This document shows, piece after piece, positions 8,837-17,441 of a stretch of 64,000 bases of DNA; positions within the stretch are counted from its first letter, which is position 1, and each line of letters opens with the position of its first letter. The stretch covers positions 62,001 to 126,000 of the forward strand of contig NZ_JAQOSQ010000006.1 of assembly GCF_030068455.1 (NCBI RefSeq), given 5' to 3'. The notes beneath the pieces are model-generated. The model searched no databases and had not been told where the DNA came from. It worked only from the letters and a program-made list of their open reading frames with translations. Position numbers and translations under genes: made by a program. The DNA comes from Roseofilum casamattae BLCC-M143. Its GTDB lineage: Bacteria > Cyanobacteriota > Cyanobacteriia > Cyanobacteriales > Desertifilaceae.

Positions 8837-11458
8837 ATGAAAATCCTGAGAACCCTAACTTTACGCGGCCCGAACTACTGGAGCATTCGCCGACCGAAAC
8901 TAACAGTACTTCGTCTCGACTTAGAAGACCTTGCCGATCGCCCTTCCAACACCATTCCCGGCTTTTATGAAGGAATCGCGAATGTCCTCCCAAGTTTAGT
9001 CGAACACCATTGTTCCCCAGGACATCGAGGAGGATTCCTGAAACGCATTGAAGATGGTACTTATATGGGGCACATTGTCGAGCATGTGGCCCTGGAACTA
9101 CAAAGCCTCGCTGGCATGTATGTCGGGTTTGGCCGAACTCGCGAAACAGCCGAACCAGGAATCTATCAGGTTGTCTTTGAATATAAGGATGAAAAAGCCG
9201 GTCGCTATGCCGGACGCGCGGCAGTTCGGTTGTGTCAGAGCATTGTGGAGACCGGGACTTATCCTGCCTCGGAGTTGGAGCAAGATTTAGAAGACTTAGA
9301 AGAACTGCGCGCCGATGCTTCTCTCGGGCCGTCCACAGAGGTTTTAGTTAAAGAAGCCGATGCGCGAGATATTCCTTGGATGCCCCTGAGCGCTCGCTTT
9401 ACGATCCAACTCGGCTATGGCGCTCGGCAAAAACGAATTCAGGCGACTCTGAGCAATCAAACGGGTATTTTAGGAGTCGAGCTTGCCTGCGATAAGGAAG
9501 GTACTAAACGAATTCTGGAAGATGCTGGGGTACCGGTTCCGAGAGGCACGACTATCGAGTATCTCGACGATCTCGAAGATGCCATTGATGAAGTCGGGGG
9601 ATATCCCCTGGCAATTAAACCCCTAGACGGGAACCACGGTCGCGGTATTACTTTAGATATTAAGTCTTATGAGGATGCGGAAGTCGCTTACGACGATGCC
9701 AGCGCTGCCTCCAAAACCCGTCAAGTCATTGTCGAACGTTACTACAAGGGCAACGATCACCGGGTATTAGTAGTGAATGGGAAAGTGGTTGCCGTGGCCG
9801 AGCGCGTCCCCGCTCATGTGGTTGGAAATGGCAGCTCGACGATCGCCGAACTGATTGACGAAACCAACGAAGATCCGAACCGAGGAAAAGGGCACGATAA
9901 TATTCTCACTCGAATTGAGGTCGATCGCCACAGCACCACAATCCTGGAAAAACAAGGGTATACCCTCGATAGCGTACCGCCAGAAGGAGAACGGTGCATG
10001 TTGCGGGCGACGGCGAATCTAAGTACGGGGGGAATTGCGATCGATCGCACGGACGAGATCCATCCTGAAAATATTTGGCTGGCCGAGCGGGTGGTGAAAA
10101 TTATCGGTCTCGATATTGCAGGGATTGATATTGTCACCGATGATATTAGCCGGCCGTTGCGAGAAACGGATGGCGTTATTGTAGAAGTGAACGCTGCCCC
10201 CGGATTTCGGATGCACGCTTGCCCCAGCTATGGCTTGCCGCGCAATATTGCCGCTCCGGTGATGGAGATGCTCTTTCCCGATGGCACTCCCTCCCGTATC
10301 CCCATTATTGCACTGACGGGAACGAATGGGAAAACAACCACAACTCGCTTAACGGCTCACTTGATGAAGCAAACGGGTCAAGTGGTCGGGTATACGACGA
10401 CAGACGGGACTTACATTGGCAATTATTTAGTCGAACCCGGAGATAATACGGGGCCCCAGAGTGCCGAACTGATTTTAAAAGATCCGACGGTCGAGATTGC
10501 AGTGCTGGAAACGGCTCGGGGAGGAATTTTACGCAGCGGACTGGCTTTCGATCGCTCGGATGTTGGCGTGGTGCTCAATGTGGCGGCCGACCATTTAGGA
10601 TTGGGCGATATCAATACCATCGAGCAAATGGCGAAGGTGAAAGGCGTGATTGCCGAAACCGTGAGACCGGAAGGCTATGCGGTGCTGAATGCGGACGATC
10701 TTCTGGTGCGCGAAATGGCATCTTCGGTGAAGTGTAATATTGCTTACTTCTCTATGGAAGCAAACAATCAAGTGGTGAAACGCCATTGCGAGGGCGGTGG
10801 TATTGCTGGAATTTATAGTGATGGCGATCTGCTCATCCAAAAGGGCGAGTGGAAAATGCGGATCGATCGCGCGGTGAATATTCCGATGACGTTGAAGGGA
10901 ATGGCTCCATTTATGATTGCTAATGCTTTGGCAGCGAGCGTTGCCGCATTCGTGCAAGGGGTGAGCCTGGACGAGATTCGCGCCGGGTTATCCACGTTTA
11001 AGGCGTCTTCGAGCCAAACTCCAGGACGGATGAATCTGTTCGATTTGGGCGAGTATAGCGCTCTAATTGACTATGCTCACAATGCCCACAGCTACGAGGC
11101 TTTGGGTGGTTTTGTGAAAAACTGGAAGGGCAAACGAATTGGGGTAGTTGGCGGTCCTGGCGATCGCCGCGATGAGGATTTTGTCACTTTGGGCAAGCTC
11201 TCGGCGGAAATTTTCGACCGGGTTATCGTGAAAGAAGATAACGATAATCGGGGTCGTCCGCGCGGCGATGGTGCGGATCTGATCGTGAAGGGAATCGAGA
11301 CGGCTGAGGCCAGTTGCGAGTATGAAACCATACTGGATGAGGCGGAAGCGGTTCGTACAGCTCTAGATTCTGCGCCCAAGGACAGTCTAGTGGTGATTTT
11401 ACCGGAGAGTGTTTCTCGCGCTCTCGATGCAATTAACTCGAGATTGCCAGTATCGTAA
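8837..11458 (+). CDS. cphA: Cyanophycin synthetase
   Basis: 873 residues, the normal length for the enzyme that builds multi-L-arginyl-poly-L-aspartate using ATP. Three parts are visible: an N-terminal domain (about 1-165), an ATP-grasp domain (about 170-480; GNHGRGITLD, VVGNGSSTIAEL, EVNAAPGF) that adds Asp to the backbone, and a Mur-ligase-like domain (about 485-873; P-loop GTNGKTTTTRL, QTPGRMNLF, DYAHN) that attaches Arg. All active-site motifs are intact. The start ATG at 8837 begins the conserved MKILRTLTLRGPNYWS. The product assembles into insoluble granules; cphB just upstream degrades them. Confidence 0.97.
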   Translation: MKILRTLTLRGPNYWSIRRPKLTVLRLDLEDLADRPSNTIPGFYEGIANVLPSLVEHHCSPGHRGGFLKRIEDGTYMGHIVEHVALELQSLAGMYVGFGRTRETAEPGIYQVVFEYKDEKAGRYAGRAAVRLCQSIVETGTYPASELEQDLEDLEELRADASLGPSTEVLVKEADARDIPWMPLSARFTIQLGYGARQKRIQATLSNQTGILGVELACDKEGTKRILEDAGVPVPRGTTIEYLDDLEDAIDEVGGYPLAIKPLDGNHGRGITLDIKSYEDAEVAYDDASAASKTRQVIVERYYKGNDHRVLVVNGKVVAVAERVPAHVVGNGSSTIAELIDETNEDPNRGKGHDNILTRIEVDRHSTTILEKQGYTLDSVPPEGERCMLRATANLSTGGIAIDRTDEIHPENIWLAERVVKIIGLDIAGIDIVTDDISRPLRETDGVIVEVNAAPGFRMHACPSYGLPRNIAAPVMEMLFPDGTPSRIPIIALTGTNGKTTTTRLTAHLMKQTGQVVGYTTTDGTYIGNYLVEPGDNTGPQSAELILKDPTVEIAVLETARGGILRSGLAFDRSDVGVVLNVAADHLGLGDINTIEQMAKVKGVIAETVRPEGYAVLNADDLLVREMASSVKCNIAYFSMEANNQVVKRHCEGGGIAGIYSDGDLLIQKGEWKMRIDRAVNIPMTLKGMAPFMIANALAASVAAFVQGVSLDEIRAGLSTFKASSSQTPGRMNLFDLGEYSALIDYAHNAHSYEALGGFVKNWKGKRIGVVGGPGDRRDEDFVTLGKLSAEIFDRVIVKEDNDNRGRPRGDGADLIVKGIETAEASCEYETILDEAEAVRTALDSAPKDSLVVILPESVSRALDAINSRLPVS

Positions 11459-11483
11459 GAGCGATCTTCAAAGTGACGAGGCC

Positions 11484-11547
11484 AGAAACCCAGTTTCTCG
11501 AACTGATGTGACTTCCAGCTTCAGATCGAGTGATAAACTGGGTTTCT
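11484..11547. repeat. 13-bp inverted repeat between cphA and the convergent gene
   Basis: AGAAACCCAGTTT at 11484-11496 is repeated in inverse at 11535-11547, 38 bases apart, in the 102-bp gap between two convergent stop codons. It may act as a bidirectional terminator. Similar GAAACCCA segments occur at 21520-21527 and 22640-22646, so it is likely a dispersed repeat motif. Confidence 0.45.
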
Positions 11548-11560
11548 CAGATTCCCGGTG

Positions 11561-11980
11561 TTAGTTGCCGCTAATGTGAACGACCAGCTCTCGCTGATGG
11601 GGGCGATCGCGATGTTCCCAAAGGTACAATCCTTGCCAAGTCCCCAAGAGCAACCGTCCCTGATGGATAGGGATTTGTTCCGAGGTTTTGGTCAAAACAC
11701 TACGGATGTGAGCCGGCATGTCGTCCGGCCCTTCCGCATCGTGAATATAGCTGATACCATCTTCGGGAACCAGTTTGGCAAAAAAGCTTGATAGATCTCG
11801 CAGGACATCGGGATCGGCATTTTCTTGAATGACTAAACTGGCCGATGTATGTCTTAAAAATAGGGTACATAATCCGGTTTGAATGCCGGATTGAGCAACG
11901 ATATGTTTAATTTTAGAGGTAATGGAGACAAACTGTTTGCCAGCCGTTTGGACAATCAGTTGGCTTTGATAATGAGTCAT
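11561..11980 (-). CDS. Secondary thiamine-phosphate synthase-like enzyme, YjbQ/UPF0047 family
   Basis: 139 residues from the ATG at 11980 (MTHYQSQLIVQT), the usual length for the family; an upstream start at 12013 would add 11 poorly conserved residues. Family signatures are clear: GLCTLFLRHTSASLVIQEN, the PDVLRDL helix, SYIHDAEGPDDMPAHIRSVL and the closing GTWQGLYLWEHR. Some members make thiamine phosphate weakly in vitro, but the physiological role is unsettled. Small cytosolic protein, probably trimeric as in known structures. Lone gene, convergent with cphA. Confidence 0.9.
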   Translation of the reverse strand: MTHYQSQLIVQTAGKQFVSITSKIKHIVAQSGIQTGLCTLFLRHTSASLVIQENADPDVLRDLSSFFAKLVPEDGISYIHDAEGPDDMPAHIRSVLTKTSEQIPIHQGRLLLGTWQGLYLWEHRDRPHQRELVVHISGN

Positions 11981-12072
11981 AATAAGAGTTTCGAGCCGAT
12001 CGCAAATCATCAATTATCCAGCAGTCCCATCTAACGATGAGACCGCTTGCTGGCACTCGTAAGCGATCCTAG

Positions 12073-12360
12073 TCATGACATAATTAATTGACCGGATGGA
12101 ACATCGACAACAGCAATAGAGCTGCGATCGGTCTGAATCTTAATGGTATGGGCTAATCTGAGTTGGATTACTGGTTCTCGAACCAAGTTATAGGCTTTGG
12201 CGATCGCCTCGGCCATATCTCGATTCAAACACTGAATGTGCAATACCCCCCACCGTCTAAACACGCGACACTGAGCCAAAGGTAATACTTGCCTTAACTC
12301 CACTCGATCCTCGCGATAAAAATCCCAGATCAAACGCGTCAGTTGTGAAGGTCGTTTCAT
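12073..12360 (-). CDS. Conserved hypothetical protein, 95 residues
   Basis: Not recognised. Basic N-terminus (MKRPSQLTRLIWDFYREDR) followed by an alpha/beta-like segment rich in Arg and Val, with no signal peptide and one soluble domain at most. Codon use and HIP1 content match the neighbours, and the gene lies 92 bp upstream of the YjbQ gene on the same strand, so it may be transcribed with it. Coding nature is supported by size and context only. Confidence 0.55.
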   Translation of the reverse strand: MKRPSQLTRLIWDFYREDRVELRQVLPLAQCRVFRRWGVLHIQCLNRDMAEAIAKAYNLVREPVIQLRLAHTIKIQTDRSSIAVVDVPSGQLIMS

Positions 12361-12514
12361 GGTTTTAGGTCCTTAGTTACAATGTGCCCAATCCCGCATT
12401 CGTCTTAAAGTGACTCCTACCCTCATTGAAGCTTAAGATTCTGGGTTTGCTCCTCTTTCTGAAACTATATTTAATAATTCTTGGAGTAATTTAAATGTTG
12501 CGATCGCATTAGCC

Positions 12515-13021
12515 ATGACTCAAAGCAAGCGCATTCTCATCTGCACGATCGCGGCCTTAGCCTCTGGAATCTTGGGGTTTGCCATTGGCGGACAACTGCA
12601 AGCTCGCGCGCAAACCGAAGCGTGCGATCGCTATTCCTGGGGATGGAGCCACCTGTGTAAGGGCTGGAACGGGCCGACAGCTTGGTTGCAAGGGAGCGGT
12701 ACGGGACTCTGGGTAGGAGCGGTCTTCGGCTCATTTTTGGCTGGGGTTGCCACGTTCGAGCCGTCCCAACATTCCTCGTCTTCTGCAACAAGCAATACCG
12801 ATCTCTTGTCTATCGAAGAACAAACCAAACTCAAGCAACTTTTATTATTGCTAGATACGACCAAAACCCCGGAGAATTTAACCCCTGAAGAAACATTGCG
12901 TTTGGCATTGGGAACCGGATCTCTAAAGTCGCTCAACCCCAAGACCATCGAACGGCTGCTGTTAGTCTTAGCCGAAGATGCCGCGCAAGAGGACGATCGC
13001 GATCGCAACGATAATTGCTAA
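12515..13021 (+). CDS. Hypothetical membrane protein with two hydrophobic segments
   Basis: 168 residues. The N-terminus (RILICTIAALASGILGFAIGG) is a signal peptide or first membrane helix; a second hydrophobic stretch lies near 63-82 (GTGLWVGAVFGSFLAGVATF), with a short extracytoplasmic loop containing two Cys between them (CDRYSWGWSHLC). The rest (about 83-168) is soluble, Leu-rich and ends in an acidic tail (EEDDRDRNDN-like). The ATG at 12515 is used because it directly precedes the hydrophobic segment. Not assignable to a known family by eye. Confidence 0.6.
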   Translation: MTQSKRILICTIAALASGILGFAIGGQLQARAQTEACDRYSWGWSHLCKGWNGPTAWLQGSGTGLWVGAVFGSFLAGVATFEPSQHSSSSATSNTDLLSIEEQTKLKQLLLLLDTTKTPENLTPEETLRLALGTGSLKSLNPKTIERLLLVLAEDAAQEDDRDRNDNC

Positions 13022-13030
13022 CGCTATCCC

Positions 13031-13050
13031 CATTATTAATTGTTAATTGA
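13031..13050. repeat. AT-rich short repeat (TTAATTGTTAATT type)
   Basis: Cluster of TTAAT/GTTAATT words overlapping the 3' end of the HAD gene. The same words recur at 21106-21150 and 45034-45057, suggesting a dispersed intergenic repeat typical of filamentous cyanobacteria. Confidence 0.4.
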
Positions 13051-13789
13051 TATTCTCCAGTATTTCCCGATCTTGGTTTTCCCATTCCTGATGACCGGCC
13101 AAAACCTGTCGCACTCGGTCAACCTCTAACTCGTGTAAATAGTCCACCGTCCAATTGGCTTGACGTTGGATCATGTGAAAAGGATAAGTGTTGGCCACTC
13201 CCACCACCATTATTCCGGCATTTTTTGCCGATAAAATTCCGACTGGGGTATCTTCGATCGCCAAACAATCTTGCGCGACTAATTTTAAACTCGGATCGAG
13301 TTGATTAAATCGGTCGATGGCTAAGCAATAGGCTTGAGGATCGGGTTTACTCTGCGAGGTTTCATCTCCTCCGACAACGACTTCAAAGTATTGCCATAAA
13401 TTGACGCGATTGAGCACCCATTTTACTTCAGTGCGTAAGGCTTCGGTCACTAATCCGATACGAATTTTAGCCACTCGTAGTTTATAAATTAAATCTTCGA
13501 CTCCTGGATAAACCGGGATTTTGGGCAAGCTTTCTAAGCGCTGTTGATAGGCGATCGCTTTCTGACGAATTAAGCGCTCGAGCGATCGTGCGTCGGGACT
13601 TCTGCCTCGTTTTTGCAGGAGGTTAGTTAAACTGGCGCGATCGCTTCTTCCCAAGCACAATTGTTTGTAATCATTCGGATCCGGTCGCAGATTTTCCGAG
13701 AGCAGCGCCTCATCAAGTAAGGCTTGATGAATGGATTCATCATTCACAATCACCCCATTAAAATCAAACAGAACAACCTTAAGACTCAT
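13043..13789 (-). CDS. HAD-family hydrolase, beta-phosphoglucomutase-like
   Basis: 248 residues with a helical cap after motif I, as in subfamily IA phosphatases and phosphomutases. Motif I is FDFNGVIVND (nucleophile Asp9), motif II IGLVTEA, motif III the Lys in SQSKPDPQAY, and motif IV AIEDTPVG. The second Asp of the usual DxD pair is Asn11. That Asp normally acts as acid/base, so activity may be altered or specialised. Substrate unknown; probably a small phosphorylated sugar or nucleotide. AGGA lies a few bases ahead of the ATG. It is followed on the opposite strand by the hypothetical membrane-protein gene, tail to tail. Confidence 0.85.
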   Translation of the reverse strand: MSLKVVLFDFNGVIVNDESIHQALLDEALLSENLRPDPNDYKQLCLGRSDRASLTNLLQKRGRSPDARSLERLIRQKAIAYQQRLESLPKIPVYPGVEDLIYKLRVAKIRIGLVTEALRTEVKWVLNRVNLWQYFEVVVGGDETSQSKPDPQAYCLAIDRFNQLDPSLKLVAQDCLAIEDTPVGILSAKNAGIMVVGVANTYPFHMIQRQANWTVDYLHELEVDRVRQVLAGHQEWENQDREILENIN

Positions 13790-13852
13790 TGAATAATCCT
13801 ATGCCCTAATCTCGTCACGCTATGCACTCGTAAGAGTATGCAAACTGAAGTA

Positions 13853-14716
13853 TTAGAATGCCGGAGCAGCGTCCTGCCAAACACTGTTCGTTACTGGAGA
13901 TGACCATCTATTTTGGACGGGTAAGGGTTTCCGGCTATGGGTAACTTGATGCACCAACCACACTGACTGGGAATAAACTTCGGTAAAACTCGCCTGTTGC
14001 ATCCACATTGCCAGATCCCCTGCAGCAAAGGCTTTGATATACGGCTCTTCAAAAATATCCGTCAACCACTCGGTTTGTCGCAATGTACTTTGGTTGCCAT
14101 CTAAAATGAGACATTGCCCCCCTGGGGTTAACAGTCGGAAGGCTTCTTGTAAGATGGCTTTCGTAATGGCTGGAGGGGTTTCGTGAAAGAGCAAGCTCGC
14201 CGTAACGAGATCGAATTGTTCGCTTTCCCATCCCGTGGCTTCTGCCAATCCATGATGCCATGAAATGTCTAAATTTGCCTCCTGAGACTTTTTCTCTGCC
14301 ATGACAAGCATGTAGGGAGATAGATCTAATCCGACGATTTCTGCATCGGGATAAGCTGTTTTCAGCATTACTGTTGTCGAACCCGTACCGCATCCAAGAT
14401 CGAGGATGCGACGGGGAAATCCTTGAATGCGATTAACTAATTCTTCTCTGATCCAAGTTTCGTTGGGGGGGAGCACATACTGGGTAATGGGATCGTAGGT
14501 GACGGCAGCATCGGGATTCAGATAACCCTGTTGCACGCCGTGGAAATTCTCGTCGGTATAGTAACGAGGATAAATGATATTGGGATTGTGAAGACGCTCG
14601 GCCTCTCGCTCCCAGTTGGTCTCGTTGCGCAGTTTTTGCAAGGAGTCTTTATCTAAAAGTAGGGATATTAACGGTTTGAGATAGGTTTCCCACAGGGGTT
14701 GTTTCTGGTTAGCCAT
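13853..14716 (-). CDS. Class I SAM-dependent methyltransferase
   Basis: 287 residues. Motif I is ILDLGCGTGSTTVML, followed by the acidic loop EIVGLDLSPYML, motif II region FDLVTASLLFHE and GGQCLILDG: a Rossmann-fold methyltransferase of the UbiE/ubiquinone-like type. An N-terminal stretch of about 110 residues (PLWETYLKPLISLL, IYPRYYTDENFHGVQQGYL) precedes the domain and is typical of a cyanobacterial group whose substrate is not established. Soluble. Located 63 bp upstream of the HAD gene on the same strand, so the two may be co-transcribed. Confidence 0.88.
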   Translation of the reverse strand: MANQKQPLWETYLKPLISLLLDKDSLQKLRNETNWEREAERLHNPNIIYPRYYTDENFHGVQQGYLNPDAAVTYDPITQYVLPPNETWIREELVNRIQGFPRRILDLGCGTGSTTVMLKTAYPDAEIVGLDLSPYMLVMAEKKSQEANLDISWHHGLAEATGWESEQFDLVTASLLFHETPPAITKAILQEAFRLLTPGGQCLILDGNQSTLRQTEWLTDIFEEPYIKAFAAGDLAMWMQQASFTEVYSQSVWLVHQVTHSRKPLPVQNRWSSPVTNSVWQDAAPAF

Positions 14717-15006
14717 AGGAAGGGGGTTGACAGTACAGAGATCGGAACGATGGATTTTTCCGCTCTTATCTTACATGCCCTCTCCAATCCGTGCAGAAGA
14801 TGCGATCGCTCGCGATACCATTTCTGTTATAGATCGTACAATTTGCGATGGAGATTACCGAGATATAAAATGTGTTATTTATTCCGACGAACTCAATGGG
14901 GATTCTTTAGTAGTTTCTGAGTTTTGTGATAGCATGACAAAGCAATACTGCCAAAAATGCTACTCGATTGGGGTGAAGATAGTCACCCCAACCTGTTGAT
15001 AAATTT

Positions 15007-16200
15007 ATGAATATCTCGATGAAGCGAGCGATCGGCTACCTCAGTATATTTATCATCGGTGGAGGTACTGGATGGTTGAGCAATCAGTATCTCCAGCAAG
15101 GATACCTCTTCGATCGCCAACCCCATGCTGTGGTTCCCGCGACCTTCCCTCCCTTAGCCAAAGCCTCTGTCTCTCCTAACTCAGGAAATCTCAGCAGCTC
15201 CAATTTTATTGCCAAGGCAGTGGAAAAAGTGGGGCCGGCAGTCGTCCGTATTGATGCCACGCGACGGGTAAAAAATATCAGTTCTGTTCCGTTCCGCAAT
15301 CCCTTATTCGATCGCTTCTTTGGCGATGAGATTCCTTCCGAGTCTCCAGAGCGGTTGGAGCGCGGCACTGGCTCGGGTTTGATTTTAAGCGAGCAAGGAC
15401 AACTGATTACCAATGCTCATGTGGTGGAAGGGGCAGATGTTGTTGATATTACCTTGAGAGATGGACGGCGGTTTGAAGGTCGAGTCTTGGGCCGCGATCG
15501 CGTGACTGATGTTGCCGTTGTGAAAATCGAGGTGGACGGTTTACCGGTGGTGGAAATGGGGAGTTCGGAGCACCTGGTACCGGGGCAATGGGCGATCGCG
15601 ATCGGCAATCCTTTGGGGTTAGATAACACGGTGACAGCTGGCATTATTAGTGCGACGGGGCGATCGAGTACTCAAGTAGGAATACCGGATAAGCGAGTGC
15701 GATTTATTCAAACGGATGCGGCGATTAATCCGGGAAATTCTGGAGGGCCCTTGTTAAACGAACATGGAGAAGTAATCGGTATTAATACTGCGATTCGCGC
15801 CGACGCTCAAGGGTTGGGGTTTGCCATTCCCATTGAAACGGCCATTCGAGTGGCAGACCAGCTCTTCACAACCGGAGTCGCAGAACATCCCTTTTTAGGG
15901 ATTCAAATGGTGGAATTAACCCCCATGACCAAATCCTTGCTGCAACAGCAAGATTTTCCGATTCCCGATATGCTAGATCGGGGAGTCATCATTACCGGAA
16001 TTGTGCCCGACTCTCCGGCTGAAGACTCGCAACTGCAACCGGGAGATATTATTCTGAAAGTGGATAATATTTCAGTAAAAAGTGCGACTGATGTACAAGA
16101 ATTGGTGGAAGAATCTCGAGTGGGGGAAGAACTGATTTTACAGGTAAACCGGAATGGAAAAGAACTTGCGATCGCGATTCGTCCGGGGTCTCTTCCTTAG
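15007..16200 (+). CDS. HtrA/Deg-family serine protease
   Basis: 397 residues. An N-terminal hydrophobic segment (AIGYLSIFIIGGGTGWLS) exports or anchors the protein, then a trypsin-like domain with catalytic His138 (ITNAHVVEG), Asp168 (RVTDVAVVK) and Ser245 (NPGNSGGPLL), then a single PDZ domain (about 290-395; HPFLGIQMVEL, PGDIILKVD). Cyanobacteria usually have three such enzymes (HhoA, HhoB, HtrA), all with one PDZ domain; sequence alone does not decide which this is. They degrade or refold damaged proteins in the periplasm and thylakoid lumen under light or heat stress. Confidence 0.95.
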   Translation: MNISMKRAIGYLSIFIIGGGTGWLSNQYLQQGYLFDRQPHAVVPATFPPLAKASVSPNSGNLSSSNFIAKAVEKVGPAVVRIDATRRVKNISSVPFRNPLFDRFFGDEIPSESPERLERGTGSGLILSEQGQLITNAHVVEGADVVDITLRDGRRFEGRVLGRDRVTDVAVVKIEVDGLPVVEMGSSEHLVPGQWAIAIGNPLGLDNTVTAGIISATGRSSTQVGIPDKRVRFIQTDAAINPGNSGGPLLNEHGEVIGINTAIRADAQGLGFAIPIETAIRVADQLFTTGVAEHPFLGIQMVELTPMTKSLLQQQDFPIPDMLDRGVIITGIVPDSPAEDSQLQPGDIILKVDNISVKSATDVQELVEESRVGEELILQVNRNGKELAIAIRPGSLP

Positions 16201-16322
16201 GAGAAAATTAGGTAATCCGGCCAAGATAAGATTAATCCGGATGGCATCCAAGGGTAAAAGTAGGAAATAAGCATCCCGGTCTAAGTTTTCTAGCTGGGTC
16301 AATTTTTCCCGATAAGTATTCT

Positions 16323-16607
16323 ATGATTGACTATTACAAAGGTTGGACAATTCAATTAGTTTTAGAAGATCGACACTGGCAAGTTAATTTGATTAACCCG
16401 GAGGGTAATTATTCGGGGATTGGATGTTTAGTTGGTATGCATTCTCACCCCGGTTGTGCGCTCATTGAAGCCAAAGAATGGATCGATCGCCGCAATGCTT
16501 GGACGTTGCTCCGCCAAACCTTCCGTCAATTTCGCGATCGCGGCCTGATCTGCGAGCAAGAGTGGGATAACTTAAGTGATTCTCTCACGTGTTGGTTCGT
16601 CCATTGA
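16323..16607 (+). CDS. Small conserved hypothetical protein, 94 residues
   Basis: Not assignable to a named family. It starts YYKGWTIQLVLEDRHWQVNLINPEG, a beta-rich pattern, and continues with a helix containing AKEWIDRRNAW and RQTFRQFRDRG. One compact soluble domain, no Cys pair. The ATG at 16323 follows an AT-rich leader. The stop codon lies inside TTGACATCCTC (16604-16614), a word that recurs at 43480-43490. Confidence 0.6.
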   Translation: MIDYYKGWTIQLVLEDRHWQVNLINPEGNYSGIGCLVGMHSHPGCALIEAKEWIDRRNAWTLLRQTFRQFRDRGLICEQEWDNLSDSLTCWFVH

Positions 16608-16720
16608 CATCCTCCGCACACCTAATACCTAATACAGAAATAGTGTATTAAAGCATGAGAGGTCATCCCTCATGCTCCGCTGCAAAACCGCTATCCTTCA
16701 ATTTCGCGCGCAACAGAAAT

Positions 16721-17353
16721 CTATTCGTGGCAAGCAATATTGCGCTCGTATTGTTGGCGTTGTTCGGGAGTAAGAATTTGCATCAAACTCTGTTCGATTT
16801 CGCGATCGAGTGCTTCAATTTTTGCCTCTTGTTCGGCGCTGGGTTCGGGAAATACTGCCTCTATCGCTTCATCAAGTTTCTCCTCTAAACCTTCTACCCG
16901 TTGCTGTTGTTCTGGGGTTAATAAATTCCAATAGCGCTCCTCAAAGTCGTCTTCGAGAGCATATAATTGTTTTTCTTGTGCGGAAGTAAGATTGGGTTCG
17001 TCATCTTCCAAAAGTTCGGGCGCAATACTTTCGAGACGCTCGTCAACCCAGTCTTCCAGTTGTTCGACTTGTTGAGTTTGCTCGGGAGTAAGCATGGCTT
17101 CGAGTTGTTGCTCAAAGTTCTCTTCCAATTGTTCGATCTGGGTTTCAATCGCCGGAGAAATTGGCAAAATGGCATCAAATTGCCGATCCCAACGTTCTTC
17201 TAGTTCGTATAATTGAGATTCTTGGCGATCGCTAAATTCAATTCCGGCAAACTCGTCCGGACAGAATTCCTCGCTTTCGGCACGAGCAACAAAAGGAATG
17301 GCGATCGCCGCGATCGCTCCGAGTACAATGGCAGCTATTGTTCCAGTTTTCAT
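16721..17353 (-). CDS. Spy/CpxP-like periplasmic protein with repeated LTxxQ motifs
   Basis: 210 residues from the ATG at 17353, which follows GGAG and begins a clear signal peptide (MKTGTIAAIVLGAIAAIAIP, cleavage after ARA). The mature part is acidic, almost all helical, and contains four related helical hairpins marked by LTPEQTQQVEQLE, LTSAQEKQLYALE, LTPEQQQRVEGLE and LTPEQRQQYERN. LTxxQ is the signature of Spy/CpxP periplasmic chaperones and adaptors; those have two copies, this has four, so it is a relative or look-alike. Two Cys are present (near the mature N-terminus, and in IACHE at the end). Gene lies 88 bp after the TPR-CHAT gene on the same strand; any link is unproven. Confidence 0.72.
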   Translation of the reverse strand: MKTGTIAAIVLGAIAAIAIPFVARAESEEFCPDEFAGIEFSDRQESQLYELEERWDRQFDAILPISPAIETQIEQLEENFEQQLEAMLTPEQTQQVEQLEDWVDERLESIAPELLEDDEPNLTSAQEKQLYALEDDFEERYWNLLTPEQQQRVEGLEEKLDEAIEAVFPEPSAEQEAKIEALDREIEQSLMQILTPEQRQQYERNIACHE

Positions 17354-17441
17354 GATAATTTCTCCGATGTTTTGAACGCGATAAATCCATCTTAGAGAGC
17401 ATAAGGGAGAATTTGAGGGGAAGAAGTCGGGTAGAAATCGG

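Noticed and set aside
14727-14999. A 90-codon frame upstream of the HtrA gene
   Set aside because: Composition is atypical, no ribosome site is present, it lies wholly in the leader between divergent genes, and no conserved pattern is visible.
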